A stretch of DNA of 64,000 nt, taken from Rutidosis leptorrhynchoides. Its lineage: Eukaryota; Streptophyta; Magnoliopsida; Asterales; Asteraceae. The notes beneath the pieces are model-generated. The model saw only the letters and a program-made list of their open reading frames with translations, did no database searches and had not been told where the DNA came from. The stretch lies in assembly GCF_046630445.1 (NCBI RefSeq), contig NC_092333.1, forward strand, positions 717,890,001-717,954,000, in the 5' to 3' direction. A program made the translations under genes and the position numbers. Numbering within the stretch: position 1 is the first letter of the stretch; every line of letters starts with the position of its first letter. This document shows, piece by piece, positions 11,593 to 23,589 of this stretch.

Positions 11593-12270
11593 TCCCCCCG
11601 CAGTTTGAGCGCGAATGCGTCGGACGTTCGAACTGGATCTGAACTCATCAAACAAAGCATACGGGAGGCCTTTGGTGAAGATGTCGGCGAACCGATATCT
11701 GGATGGCACGTGCAGTACGCGGACCTGTCCCTGTGCAACTAAATCTCTAACAAAGTGTATGTCAATCTCGATGTGTTTGGTTCGCCGATGTTGCACCGGG
11801 TTGGATGACATGTAGATAGAGCTGACGTTATCACAATAGACAAGTGTCGCAGTGGTGAGTGGGCAGTGAAGTTCGCGAAGTAAGTTACGAAGCCAACATG
11901 TCTCTACCACGGCATCCGCTACCCCGCGGTATTCTGCTTCAACACTAGAGCGGGATGGTGTAATCTGTCGTTTAGAGGACCAGGATAGAAGATTGTTCCC
12001 AAGAAACACACAATAACTGGAGGTGGAGCGTCTGGTGGTGGGGCATTCAGCCCAGTCAGCGTCAGAATATGCAACCAGAGTGTTAGGTGAAGAAGTATAT
12101 AGATGTAGACCAAGATCAGGAATCCCCTTTATATACCGACGAATCCGTCTGAGAGCATGAAGGTGTTGCTCCCGAGGATCGTGCATGAAAGGCAGACCTG
12201 CTGAAAAGCGTAGGTGATGTATGGTCGTGTGAATGTCAGATACTGCAATGCACCAGCGAGGCTGCGGTAT
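11587..12270 (-). pseudogene. Copia RT end and RNase H (3' part of the split pol)
   Basis: Open from element A's insertion point to a stop at 11587, which overlaps the LTR by a few bases. Copia RNase H motifs are clear: AYSDADWAECPTTRRSTSSY, FLGNNLLSWSSKRQ, SSVEAEYRGVA, LVYCDNVSSIY, HRRTKHIEIDIHFVRD and the terminal ADIFTKGLP. The N-terminal piece was cut from the rest of RT by element A. The reading resumes on the far side of A at 23590 at the matching codon position, which confirms the insertion. Confidence 0.9.
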
Positions 12271-15177
12271 TGTCATAACCCGTCCTTAACCGTAAGAACG
12301 TGTTAGATAACGTATGATTTCATTGCGAGGTATTGACCTCTATATGCGACATTTTTAAAAGAAAAACTGCATATATTATACATTACAAACCATGATTCTT
12401 ATTTTTGATACAAGCTTTGGACGAAATAAAGATGATTATCGTTTAGCGATAATCTTCGACTTACAAACTTTACAAATGATGATAACAACACGATTTCTAG
12501 CATATTTTACAACACAAGTTCTTGGATATGCAGTCTTATTTTTGACACAAATATGCGTACGCAAGATCCTGCTCAAATTCAACATAATGCAGCGGAAACT
12601 TCTAATTATCACCTGAGAATAAACATGTTTAAAACGTCAACATAAAGTTGGTGAGATATAGGTTTAGTGCCGGCAGCAATATATATATAGACCACAAGAT
12701 TTCGTATATAAACAGTTTAATAAAAATATTCTAAGTGGTTGAGCACTTGGTAACCATACTTAACAATTAATCACGTCGCATATTCCCTTTAATATGAAAT
12801 CTTACTACACTGTACCAAGTGTAGTCACGAAACGAAGTACTGTGCAACCGTTGAATACTGGTCGTCCAGTCCGGTTGGGGTTGTCAAGCCCAATAGATCT
12901 ATCAACAGGATTCGCGTTTACAATACCGCTGTAAATATTAGTTACCAAGCTACAGGGAAGTATGCCAGTGGTACAACTCAACGTAGAATATATTTTTCAG
13001 TTACTTGTGTCCATAACGTAAAACATAAAATACATGTATTCTCATCCCGAAATATTTAGAGTTTAAAAGTGGGACTATATACTCACTTTCGTCTTGAAGA
13101 TATATATATTTTGACTTGGTCTCCCGGTTGATATCACGAACCTATCCATATATAATATATCAATACCTTTTCTTTTTAAACAACGTCACATATATATTCT
13201 TGTTATACTTTTAATACTTTTTATAATTCCTTAGTCCGTAGTTAGCAGTTCGTTGTTAGTAATTCAATTTTAATGGTTCATATTTAGATGTTTAATAAAC
13301 CCCCAACGAAATAAATAAAACCCCCAACGTATATGTATTGGTCGAGATTAATCTTGACCCACGGTACCGGTGTTGTCAAATGACGTGTTGCGTACATAAA
13401 GTACCGGTGTTGTCAAATGACGTGTTGCGTACAAACATGGGATCTTATGATTAATCTTCTCGTGTTGTTTACGGGTGATCCTGAACCATATAAAATTGAA
13501 TTATGAGTACATATATATAAAATATCATGTTATCTTAAAAAGATGTGATTTATTTTAATTTTCTCCAATTAATCCCGAAGTTAAACTAGTCTTGGATAGC
13601 CAATTTTGTTTCGGTCATAGTTTCTTCGTTACAACTCCGTTTTCGTTGATTCAACTTGCCATCTCCTTGGATCGAGTTCCTCTTTAAGACCATGAACTGT
13701 AAATATCTTAGTTTGTATTCAAAATCACACGGCATAGGTGAAACTTTAGTGAAACTTATGAAGTTAAACCTTTTCCTTTATGTAGGCAACCTTAAATGAT
13801 TATTTTTCTAAAAATACTTATACTTTGAATTAAATCATGAAATTTTTATGTGTTACCATATTCATAGTAAAAATCATTTTTCCAGAACATAAACCTTCAA
13901 TTCAAAGTTTAAGATGGTTTTTAATTATCCAACCCAAAACAGCCCCCGGTTACACTCCGACGTCGTAAAAACAGTTTTTAAGGTGTTCTTTGAAAAACCA
14001 AGTTATACCTTGTTAAATTAGCATATATTTAAGTTATATTACAGGTCTTGAAGTATTTTAAAAGTTAAGTTAGAAGGATCTATTTAGTTTGCAAACAAGT
14101 TTGAAAACATTCAAACTATGTTCTTGTTGTTAAAATTGTATACCACAAAATATGATAGCTATATATATATGAATCGAATAAGATTATGAACATAGATACT
14201 ACCTCAAGTTCCTTGGACAAGGTTTCTGTAAAAGAGGAGTAAGAACCTAGAACCAAAAGGGTGATGGAATTGGATGAAAGATTGGAAGTAAGTTTGTGTT
14301 CTTGGAAGGATTTCTTGAAGTGTTTTTGTAAGGTTTTCTTATGAGATTTAAGTGTTGTTTTTGAAGCTAAATGATGGAGAAAATGCTTGGAGATGATCAA
14401 GTATGAAGTTAAGAGTATTTTGAGAGAGAAATGGAAGTGTAAGTATGAGAAAATGGGGTGAAGAAATGGTGTGCATGCATAAAAACGTTTTTAGGTTATA
14501 AAGGAAAAAAAAGATACCTAACTTTGTTTTCTTGCTAAATAATTCATGCTACTTGACAAATGGTTGGTTCCACATGTTTCTTAATCATTTAAGACTGCTA
14601 AGGAGCAGATTTTTATTGGTATATACCAATAGTAAATACATCTAGAAGCTGCGTATGATACGAGTACATATACTCTAGATATACGTATAGAAATTTTGTG
14701 AAAAATGGAATGAGGATTCAAATATAGCTATCTTTTGTGAATACACTTATATGGTTTTATGTATTTAAGTTCTTAAAAGTGATTAAATTCATTACTTATA
14801 CGATATATGTATAAACATTATAGGTCATAAGTATTTAAGTCAAATAACGTTGCGTATGGTTATCGTTTTGAAAACTTAAGTTAGTAGTTTCAAAATATAC
14901 ATATAACTTATTGTTATTAATACAAAATGAGATATTAAAACATTCTTAGATTATGTTAAATATGTATATATACATATATATACACAAACGTATAATTATC
15001 ATATGTTATATAGTTCGTGATATCATCGGTCAAACTAGACGGTCAAACGTTGTGTAAAACTCTTTTCAAAAACATAAATCTTAACAATTTGGATTGCTTA
15101 TCATGTTGGTAAGGTTTAATTTATGTAAATATTAATCTTACAAGTATAGAATGATCGAAAAAGTGCGGGTCATTACA
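12271..15177 (-). repeat. 3' LTR of element A (left copy)
   Basis: On the + strand it begins TGTCATAACCCG and ends GGGTCATTACA. It is the same length as the right copy and nearly identical to it. Differences seen by eye include the gtacgc/gtacac, cccaat/cccgat, gtcttg/gtcgtg and agacca/agacta positions. Next to it, at 15178-15190, is the minus-strand purine-rich tract AACGGGTAGGTAC. A TATA-like ctttataacc lies near 14500 on the minus strand. Open frames inside it are not supported as genes. Confidence 0.97.
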
Positions 15178-15224
15178 GTACCTACCCGTTAAATAAATTT
15201 CGTCCCGAAATTTTAAAATTGTAC

Positions 15225-16550
15225 CTATTTTGCGTCATCGGGAAACAAGTGTGGATACTTTTGTTTCATTTGATCCTCTCGTTCCCAAGTAAACTCGGGA
15301 CCCCTTCGAGCATTCCAACGAACCTTAACGATCGGTATGTTGCTCTGCTTGAGCCGTTTAACTTCACGATCCATGATTTCGATTGGTTCTTCGATGAATT
15401 GTAGTTTCTCGTCGACATGGATTTCTTCAAGAGGAATGGTGAGGTCTTCCTTTGCAAGACACTTCTTAAGGTTTGAGACGTGAAAGGTATTATGTACTCC
15501 GGCGAGTTGTTGCGGTAACTCGAGTCGATAAGCTACCGGTCCAATGCGTTCGATGATCTTGAACGGGCCTACATACCTTGGGTTTAGTTTACCCCTTTTT
15601 CCAAAACGTATTACATCTTTCCAAGGTGACACCTTTAACATAACCATGTCACCGATCTGAAACTCTAATGGTTTCCTTCGAACATCGGCGTAGCTCTTTT
15701 GGCGACTACGGGCTGTTTTCAATCTCTCCTTGATTTGTACTATCTTCTCAGTCGTTTCGTGTATGATCTCGGGACCAGTTAATTGTCGATCTCCTACTTC
15801 ATTCCAACAAATAGGAGATCTACACTTCCTTCCGTACAATGCTTCGAATGGCGCAGCTTTAATGCTCGCATGATAACTATTATTATACGAGAATTCTGCT
15901 AATGGTAGATATTTATCCCATCCGTTTCCAAAATCGATCACACATGCCCTGAGCATGTCTTCAAGAGTCTGAATCGTTCTTTCACTCTGCCCGTCGATTT
16001 GCGGATGATACGCGGTACTCATATCCAAACGAGTTCCTAGGGCCTCCTGTAGTGATTGCCAGAACTTTGATGTAAATCTACTATCACGATCGGATATAAT
16101 GGAAATAGGTATTCCATGCCTTGAAACAACTTCCTTTATATACAATCGTAATATTTTCTCCATTCTATCCGTTTCCTTTATAGGCAAGAAGTGTGCAGAC
16201 TTGGTGAGACGATCAACAATCACCCAAATAGTGTCGTATCCCCAGGCAGTCTTTGGTAACTTCGTGATGAAATCCATGGTAATACCATCCCATTTCCATT
16301 CTGGGATTTCTGGTTGTTGAAGTAACCCTGACGGCTTCTGGTGTTCAGCTTTGACTTTGGAACAAGTTAAACATTCCCCAACATATGTTGCAACGTCTGT
16401 CTTTAAATTAGGCCACCAATAATGTGTCTTAAGATCTTGGTACATCTTTCCAACTCCAGGATGTATCGAGTATCTTGTCTTATGTGCCTCATTTAATATC
16501 AACTTCCTTAATCCACCCAACTTCGGTACCCAAATACGATTTGCAAAATA
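15225..16550 (-). CDS. Element A integrase with chromodomain-like tail
   Basis: In the same frame as the upstream ORF, separated only by the TGA; the first internal Met is at 16520. The HHCC zinc domain has H...H in [18 protein letters not shown] and the C-X2-C pair in GECLTCSK. The DDE core is visible as [20 protein letters not shown] and [15 protein letters not shown] motif ([19 protein letters not shown]) follows. The last 65 residues form the chromodomain-like tail ([19 protein letters not shown]) that is diagnostic for chromoviruses and thought to direct insertion to heterochromatin. The stop codon lies 47 bp before the 3' LTR. Confidence 0.93.
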   Translation of the reverse strand, partial: YFANRIWVPKLGGLRKLILNEAHKTRYSIHPGVGKMYQDLKTHYWWPNLKTDVATYVGECLTCSKVKAEHQKPSGLLQQPEIPEWKWDGITMDFITKLPKTAWGYDTIWVIVDRLTKSAHFLPIKETDRMEKILRLYIKEVVSRHGIPISIISDRDSRFTSKFWQSLQEALGTRLDMSTAYHPQIDGQSERTIQTLEDMLRACVIDFGNGWDKYLPLAEFSYNNSYHASIKAAPFEALYGRKCRSPICWNEVGDRQLTGPEIIHETTEKIVQIKERLKTARSRQKSYADVRRKPLEFQIGDMVMLKVSPWKDVIRFGKRGKLNPRYVGPFKIIERIGPVAYRLELPQQLAGVHNTFHVSNLKKCLAKEDLTIPLEEIHVDEKLQFIEEPIEIMDREVKRLKQSNIPIVKVRWNARRGPEFTWEREDQMKQKYPHLFPDDAK

Positions 16551-19500
16551 TCAAATTCCATCTTCCCGCATAACGAGTTGCTTCTCATACTTCTTCATTA
16601 TTTCATTTCCTATATTTTCTTTAGTAAGTGCTTCTCGTTGAACTTCTTTGATTTGTGAGTTGAGATTCATGCGAATTTTTATGTTCATCGCTCGTACTCG
16701 AATTGGTTCTCGTTCCTTTCTGCTTAAAGCATCGGCCACCACGTTCGCCTTCCCGGGATGATAACGAATTTCACAATCATAGTCGTTTATTAACTCGACC
16801 CACCTACGTTGTCTCATGTTCAGCTGTTTCTGATCAAAAATATGTTGAAGGCTTTTATGATCAGTAAACACAGTGCATTTAACCCCATACAAGTAGTGTC
16901 TCCATATCTTCAATGCAAACACGACTGCTCCCAGTTCTAGATCATGCGTCGTATAATTCCGCTCGTGAATCTTCAATTGTCGGGATGCGTATGCAATAAC
17001 TTTCTTTCGTTGCATAAGAACGCAACCAAAACCTTGTCGCGAAGCGTCACAATATATTTCAAAATCATCGTTCCCTTCTGGTAACGATAAAATAGGCGCC
17101 GTAGTTAACTTCTTCTTTAGTAATTGAAATGCACTCTCCTGCTCAGAAGTCCATTCATATTTCTTCCCTTTTTGCGTTAACGCTGTCAACGGCTTAGCTA
17201 TTCGGGAAAAATCTTGAATAAACCTTCTATAATAACCGGCTAAACCCAAAAATTGACGTATCTGCGTTGGTGTCTTAGGAGTCTCCCATTTTTCAATGGC
17301 TTCAATTTTTGCTGGATCAACCTGAATTCCTTTGCTACTAACAACGTGGCCAAGAAATTGCACTTCTTTCAACCAGAAAGCACATTTAGAAAATTTAGCA
17401 TATAGCTGTTCTTTTCTCAACAACTCTAATATCAACCTTAAATGCTGCTCATGCTCTTGCTCACTCTTGGAATAGATAAGAATATCATCAATGAAAACGA
17501 TAACAAACTTATCTAAATATGGACTACAAACTCGATTCATGAGGTCCATGAATACAGCTGGCGCATTTGTCAACCCAAACGGCATGACCAAAAATTCGTA
17601 ATGACCATAACGTGTCCGAAAAGCAGTTTTCGGAATGTCCTCTTCTTTGACACGTAATTGATGATAGCCCGACCTTAAGTCAATTTTTGAGTACACACAT
17701 GATCCTTGAAGTTGATCAAATAAGTCGTCAATTCTCGGTAGTGGATACCGATTCTTGATAGTTAACTTATTTAATTCACGATAATCTATACACATCCTAA
17801 AAGATCCATCTTTCTTTTTAACAAATAGAATCGGAGCTCCCCACGGTGAAGTACTTGGTCGTATGAATCCATGATCCAGTAATTCTTTTAACTGACTCTG
17901 AAGTTCTTTTAACTCGGACGGTGCAAGTCTATATGGAGCACGAGCCACTGGTGCAGCTCCTGGTACTAAATCTATTTGAAATTCTACAGATCTAAATGGA
18001 GGTAATCCCGGCAACTTTTCCGGAAAGACTTCAGGAAAATCTCTTGCCACAGGCACGTCATTGATGCTCTTCACTTTTTCCTTTGTTTCGACTTTATTAA
18101 CATGTGCTAAGATAGCATAGAACCCTTTCTTCAAGCACTTTTGAGCTTTCAAATAACTAATGAGTTTTAGCTTTGAGTTACCCTTCTCTCCATAAATCAT
18201 TACTGGCGTTTTATCCTTACGAGGAATGCGAATTGCCTTCTTGGCGCACACAACTTCAGCTCCTATTTTGGACATCCAGTCCATGCCGACTATTACATCA
18301 AAACTTCCTAATTCTACGGGTATCAAGTCAATTTTAAACGTTTCTCCGGCTAAATTTATTTTACAATCACGGCAAATTTTATCGGCTTTAATTAGTTTAC
18401 CATTAGCTAACTCAATCATGTACTTAGCATCGAGAGGTAATGATGAACAATTCAATTTAGCGTGAAAGTCTCTACACACGTAACTTCTATCAGCACCAGT
18501 ATCAAATATAATAGATGCGGATAAGTTATTAATGGTAAACGTACCCGTAACAAGCTCCGGGTCTTCACATGCCTCTTTAGCATTAATAACAAATGCTCTT
18601 CCACGTGCAGGTCCGATATTCTTCTCTGGATTCGGGCACTGGCTCTTATAGTGACCTTGTTTTCCACACCCAAAACAAGTAATGGTAGCCAAAGCAGTTC
18701 TATTTGCATTGGTGGCAGGAGTCTTGGTACCATTTGTATTTGTAACGAGAGCCCTACAATCTTCAGCAAGATGACCCTTTCGATTACATTTGTTGCATAC
18801 CACATTACAGTAACCAGAGTGATGTTTGTGGCATCGGTTGCATAAAGGATTTTGTCCTTTATAACCAAAGCTTAAACCACTACCCGTACCTTGCGTGTTT
18901 TCTTGTTTCTTAAAAGATTGTTGTTGGTTACCTCGATCATAATTTCCATTCCACTTTCTTTTGTTACCTGATACCTTCACATCAGTATTGGATACTTTCT
19001 TATCCATGATGACCTGATCCATTAGCTCGTTTGCCATGGTTATAGCTTCATGAATTGTCTTAGGTTTCGATGCTGTAACATTTGCCTTGACCTTTTTGGG
19101 CAAACCATCTTTGTACATTTCAATCTTCCGTTCTTCGGTTGGAACCAATTCAGGACATAGCAAAACTAATTCCATGAATCGCTGATTGTAGTTGGTGATT
19201 TCAGTACCAATAACCTTCAGACTTCGTAACTCATCTTCCAACTTCCTAACCTCGTTCCTTGGACAATATTCATTGATTAACATTGTTTTGAATTCTTCCC
19301 ACGGAGTATCATAAGCTACATCTCCTCCTACAGCCTTCACATAATTTTTCCACCACGTGAGTGCACTATCTTGTAAAGTGCACGATGCGTATTTGGTCAT
19401 GTCCTTTTCAACACAACCACTGATTTTGAACACAGTTTCCATCTTTTCTATCCACCGGGTTAAACCGATCGGTCCTTCTGTTCCACTGAATGATGAGGGC

Positions 19501-19655
19501 TTGCAAGCTTGAAAAGTTTTGTAAGTGCACCCCACACGAGGATTTGGGTTAACTGCAGCACCTCTTGCAGCCTCGACCCATAACATTCTGTCGTTCACTC
19601 GTTGATTGATGAGTTCCTGGATTTCTTGTTCCGTCATTCGGTTCAATCGCGCCAT
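16551..19655 (-). CDS. Element A gag-protease-RT-RNase H
   Basis: A 1034-residue frame. The gag capsid-like region covers about residues 45-215, with two CCHC zinc knuckles (C287-C300 and C327-C340) after a Cys/His-rich lead-in ([12 protein letters not shown]). The protease active site is DTGA at 385-388. RT has the catalytic FIDD at 721-724 and the flanking strings [10 protein letters not shown] and MPFGLTNAP. RNase H begins at about 840 (IYCDAS, with [10 protein letters not shown] further on). The start follows the acidic ORF by about 370 bp. The frame ends at a single in-frame TGA (16551-16553), and the same frame then continues into integrase. Without read-through this copy makes no integrase. 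Confidence 0.95.
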   Translation of the reverse strand: MARLNRMTEQEIQELINQRVNDRMLWVEAARGAAVNPNPRVGCTYKTFQACKPSSFSGTEGPIGLTRWIEKMETVFKISGCVEKDMTKYASCTLQDSALTWWKNYVKAVGGDVAYDTPWEEFKTMLINEYCPRNEVRKLEDELRSLKVIGTEITNYNQRFMELVLLCPELVPTEERKIEMYKDGLPKKVKANVTASKPKTIHEAITMANELMDQVIMDKKVSNTDVKVSGNKRKWNGNYDRGNQQQSFKKQENTQGTGSGLSFGYKGQNPLCNRCHKHHSGYCNVVCNKCNRKGHLAEDCRALVTNTNGTKTPATNANRTALATITCFGCGKQGHYKSQCPNPEKNIGPARGRAFVINAKEACEDPELVTGTFTINNLSASIIFDTGADRSYVCRDFHAKLNCSSLPLDAKYMIELANGKLIKADKICRDCKINLAGETFKIDLIPVELGSFDVIVGMDWMSKIGAEVVCAKKAIRIPRKDKTPVMIYGEKGNSKLKLISYLKAQKCLKKGFYAILAHVNKVETKEKVKSINDVPVARDFPEVFPEKLPGLPPFRSVEFQIDLVPGAAPVARAPYRLAPSELKELQSQLKELLDHGFIRPSTSPWGAPILFVKKKDGSFRMCIDYRELNKLTIKNRYPLPRIDDLFDQLQGSCVYSKIDLRSGYHQLRVKEEDIPKTAFRTRYGHYEFLVMPFGLTNAPAVFMDLMNRVCSPYLDKFVIVFIDDILIYSKSEQEHEQHLRLILELLRKEQLYAKFSKCAFWLKEVQFLGHVVSSKGIQVDPAKIEAIEKWETPKTPTQIRQFLGLAGYYRRFIQDFSRIAKPLTALTQKGKKYEWTSEQESAFQLLKKKLTTAPILSLPEGNDDFEIYCDASRQGFGCVLMQRKKVIAYASRQLKIHERNYTTHDLELGAVVFALKIWRHYLYGVKCTVFTDHKSLQHIFDQKQLNMRQRRWVELINDYDCEIRYHPGKANVVADALSRKEREPIRVRAMNIKIRMNLNSQIKEVQREALTKENIGNEIMKKYEKQLVMREDGI

Positions 19656-20023
19656 ATTCTTCTATAAGAATGAAAAGAAAATAATTATTCACATGGAATA
19701 TTATAGATGTAGTGTATATTTACAGTACATTATAGCTTATTAATAATATGAACCAGGTATTATTATAAAAGCCTTTTCTTCTTATTAGCGTTTTATAATT
19801 ATATCTAGGGTAGTACCTACCCGTTAATGTCCATACTTAATAGCTTAGTACAGAATCAATTACTACCATCTAAATAATACTTAACCATGGAAAATTATTG
19901 CATTTCACACTTCACTATTTTACATATGCTTATCTTACATCGAACATTAAGCAAACCACACTAATAATATTATACAAAACATTATATGATCCCATGGTTT
20001 AATACGGCAGCGCATCGTTTGGT

Positions 20024-20494
20024 CTATTTTCTAGGACGTTTAGGCTCAAAGAATCGCTTAACGCTTATCCTGGCTGTCTGCCTATATTTTGGCTGTGGGA
20101 CTGAAGAACTGGATGCCGGGATAGAACGAATAGGAATAGCGGGAATAGGGGTGGTAGTGTCTAGTGGAGTTGGTGCCACATCATCCTTATTAAACTCAGG
20201 ATTTGAATTTTCTAATTCATTAGCCTTTCGTTTCTTTCCTAGTTCGAACTCTTCTTTTGTAATTTCCTGTATTTCTTCCTCGGGTTCACTTTCCTCCTCG
20301 GGTTCACTTTCCTCCTCGGGTTCACTTTCCTCCTCGGGTTCACTTTCCGGGTTCTCTATAGTCGGTTCATCCGGAATTTGTGAGTCTTCCCCAAAGATAT
20401 TATTTTCGTCATCGGATAGGTTAATGACTGGAACACCATCTGAAGATTCTGGTTCGGAGTCGCTGAATGTGATAACAAGTTTTGAGCCCGACAT
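20024..20494 (-). CDS. Acidic accessory ORF upstream of gag in element A, with SUMO-interaction-like motifs
   Basis: A 156-residue ORF between the primer site and gag, on the element's sense strand. Residues 6-14 (LVITFSDSE) and 23-30 (VINLSDDE) fit the SUMO-interacting motif pattern of a V/I/L core followed by acidic and serine residues. An acidic tract follows, built from tandem ESEPEE units that come from an 18-bp DNA repeat (about 20277-20348). Two basic clusters (KKRK, and PKRPRK at the very end) look like nuclear localisation signals. No enzyme motif is seen. A separate ORF in the same place exists in element C (61256-62044). SUMO binding is inference from motif shape. Separate translation from the main ORF is also unproven: re-initiation, splicing or another mRNA would be needed. 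Confidence 0.7.
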   Translation of the reverse strand: MSGSKLVITFSDSEPESSDGVPVINLSDDENNIFGEDSQIPDEPTIENPESEPEEESEPEEESEPEEESEPEEEIQEITKEEFELGKKRKANELENSNPEFNKDDVAPTPLDTTTPIPAIPIRSIPASSSSVPQPKYRQTARISVKRFFEPKRPRK

Positions 20495-20668
20495 CTATCA
20501 CACAACAACTAACCCATTAGTACTACATAATATTTACATATAAATTTTAACCAACAATGATAAGCAATGGTTTTTAAATCAGACCCGGTCAAAGTCCAGA
20601 CTTACTAATGTATCCTAACGAATTATCAGTTAGACACACTAATGCAAACCTGGTTAGCTAAGACCACC

Positions 20669-20680
20669 GCTCTGATACAA
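20669..20680 (-). other. Primer-binding site of element A (Met-type tRNA)
   Basis: TTGTATCAGAGC on the minus strand, two bases from the 5' LTR. It matches the usual plant initiator-Met primer site (TGGTATCAGAGC) at 11 of 12 positions. Confidence 0.85.
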
Positions 20681-20682
20681 CA

Positions 20683-23589
20683 TGTCATAACCCGTCCTTA
20701 ACCGTAAGAACGTGTTAGATAACGTATGATTTCATTGCGAGGTATTGACCTCTATATGCGACATTTTTAAAAGAAAAACTGCATATATTATACATTACAA
20801 ACCATGATTCTTATTTTTGATACAAGCTTTGGACGAAATAAAGATGATTATCGTTTAGCGATAATCTTCGACTTACAAACTTTACAAATGATGATAACAA
20901 CACGATTTCTAGCATATTTTACAACACAAGTTCTTGGATATGCAGTCTTATTTTTGACACAAATATGCGTACACAAGATCCTGCTCAAATTCAACATAAT
21001 GCAGCGGAAACTTCTAATTATCACCTGAGAATAAACATGTTTAAAACGTCAACATAAAGTTGGTGAGATATAGGTTTAGTGCCGGCAGCAATATATATAT
21101 AGACCACAAGATTTCGTATATAAACAGTTTAATAAAAATATTCTAAGTGGTTGAGCACTTGGTAACCATACTTAACAATTAATCACGTCGCATATTCCCT
21201 TTAATATGAAATCTTACTACACTGTACCAAGTGTAGTCACGAAACGAAGTACTGTGCAACCGTTGAATACTGGTCGTCCAGTCCGGTTGGGGTTGTCAAG
21301 CCCGATAGATCTATCAACAGGATTCGCGTTTACAATACCGCTGTAAATATTAGTTACCAAGCTACAGGGAAGTATGCCAGTGGTACAACTCAACGTAGAA
21401 TATATTTTTCAGTTACTTGTGTCCATAACGTAAAACATAAAATACATGTATTCTCATCCCGAAATATTTAGAGTTTAAAAGTGGGACTATATACTCACTT
21501 TCGTCGTGAAGATATATATATTTTGACTTGGTCTCCCGGTTGATATCACGAACCTATCCATATATAATATATCAATACCTTTTCTTTTTAAACAACGTCA
21601 CATATATATTCTTGTTATACTTTTAATACTTTTTATAATTCCTTAGTCCGTAGTTAGCAGTTCGTTGTTAGTAATTCAATTTTAATGGTTCATATTTAGA
21701 TGTTTAATAAACCCCCAACGAAATAAATAAAACCCCCAACGTATATGTATTGGTCGAGATTAATCTTGACCCACGGTACCGGTGTTGTCAAATGACGTGT
21801 TGCGTACATAAAGTACCGGTGTTGTCAAATGACGTGTTGCGTACAAACATGGGATCTTATGATTAATCTTCTCGTGTTGTTTACGGGTGATCCTGAACCA
21901 TATAAAATTGAATTATGAGTACATATATATAAAATATCATGTTATCTTAAAAAGATGTGATTTATTTTAATTTTCTCCAATTAATCCCGAAGTTAAACTA
22001 GTCTTGGATAGCCAATTTTGTTTCGGTCATAGTTTCTTCGTTACAACTCCGTTTTCGTTGATTCAACTTGCCATCTCCTTGGATCGAGTTCCTCTTTAAG
22101 ACTATGAACTGTAAATATCTTAGTTTGTATTCAAAATCACACGGCATAGGTGAAACTTTAGTGAAACTTATGAAGTTAAACCTTTTCCTTTATGTAGGCA
22201 ACCTTAAATGATTATTTTTCTAAAAATACTTATACTTTGAATTAAATCATGAAATTTTTATGTGTTACCATATTCATAGTAAAAATCATTTTTCCAGAAC
22301 ATAAACCTTCAATTCAAAGTTTAAGATGGTTTTTAATTATCCAACCCAAAACAGCCCCCGGTTACACTCCGACGTCGTAAAAACAGTTTTTAAGGTGTTC
22401 TTTGAAAAACCAAGTTATACCTTGTTAAATTAGCATATATTTAAGTTATATTACAGGTCTTGAAGTATTTTAAAAGTTAAGTTAGAAGGATCTATTTAGT
22501 TTGCAAACAAGTTTGAAAACATTCAAACTATGTTCTTGTTGTTAAAATTGTATACCACAAAATATGATAGCTATATATATATGAATCGAATAAGGTTATG
22601 AACATAGATACTACCTCAAGTTCCTTGGACAAGGTTTCTGTAAAAGAGGAGTAAGAACCTAGAACCAAAAGGGTGATGGAATTGGATGAAAGATTGGAAG
22701 TAAGTTTGTGTTCTTGGAAGGATTTCTTGAAGTGTTTTTGTAAGGTTTTCTTATGAGATTTAAGTGTTGTTTTTGAAGCTAAATGATGGAGAAAATGCTT
22801 GGAGATGATCAAGTATGAAGTTAAGAGTATTTTGAGAGAGAAATGGAAGTGTAAGTATGAGAAAATGGGGTGAAGAAATGGTGTGCATGCATAAAAACGT
22901 TTTTAGGTTATAAAGGAAAAAAAAGATACCTAACTTTGTTTTCTTGCTAAATAATTCATGCTACTTGACAAATGGTTGGTTCCACATGTTTCTTAATCAT
23001 TTAAGGCTGCTAAGGAGCAGATTTTTATTGGTATATACCAATAGTAAATACATCTAGAAGCTGCGTATGATACGAGTACATATACTCTAGATATACGTAT
23101 AGAAATTTTGTGAAAAATGGAATGAGGATTCAAATATAGCTATCTTTTGTGAATACACTTATATGGTTTTATGTATTTAAGTTCTTAAAAGTGATTAAAT
23201 TCATTACTTATACGATATATGTATAAACATTATAGGTCATAAGTATTTAAGTCAAATAACGTTGCGTATGGTTATCGTTTTGAAAACTTAAGTTAGTAGT
23301 TTCAAAATATACATATAACTTATTGTTATTAATACAAAATGAGATATTAAAACATTCTTAGATTATGTTAAATATGTATATATACATATATATACACAAA
23401 CGTATAATTATCATATGTTATATAGTTCGTGATATCATCGGTCAAACTAGACGGTCAAACGTTGTGTAAAACTCTTTTCAAAAACATAAATCTTAACAAT
23501 TTGGATTGCTTATCATGTTGGTAAGGTTTAATTTATGTAAATATTAATCTTACAAGTATAGAATGATCGAAAAAGTGCGGGTCATTACA
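20683..23589 (-). repeat. 5' LTR of element A (right copy)
   Basis: A 2907-bp repeat of 12271-15177, followed by the GGTAT duplication. In element orientation it drives transcription leftward into the acidic ORF and gag-pol. Confidence 0.97.

Larger units (their letters stand above)
12271..23589 (-). mobile_element. Element A: full-length Ty3/gypsy, chromovirus (Tekay/Del-like)
   Basis: An 11.3-kb element with two 2907-bp LTRs, flanked by the 5-bp duplication GGTAT (12266-12270 and 23590-23594). Minus-strand order: 5' LTR, primer site, acidic ORF, gag-PR-RT-RNase H, integrase, purine tract, 3' LTR. The chromodomain-like integrase tail and long LTRs fit the Tekay/Del lineage. The LTRs differ at about six positions by eye, so the insertion is recent. 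One in-frame stop interrupts the polyprotein. It sits inside the RT of the host copia element. Confidence 0.95.

Noticed and set aside
12392-12616. 74-codon ORF present in both LTRs of element A (also 20804-21028)
   Set aside because: Duplicated only because LTRs are duplicated; antisense to the element and without any known motif.
14116-14400. 94-codon sense-strand ORF in both LTRs of element A (also 22528-22812)
   Set aside because: Lys/Ser-rich low-complexity reading of the LTR leader; no motif and no evidence of use.
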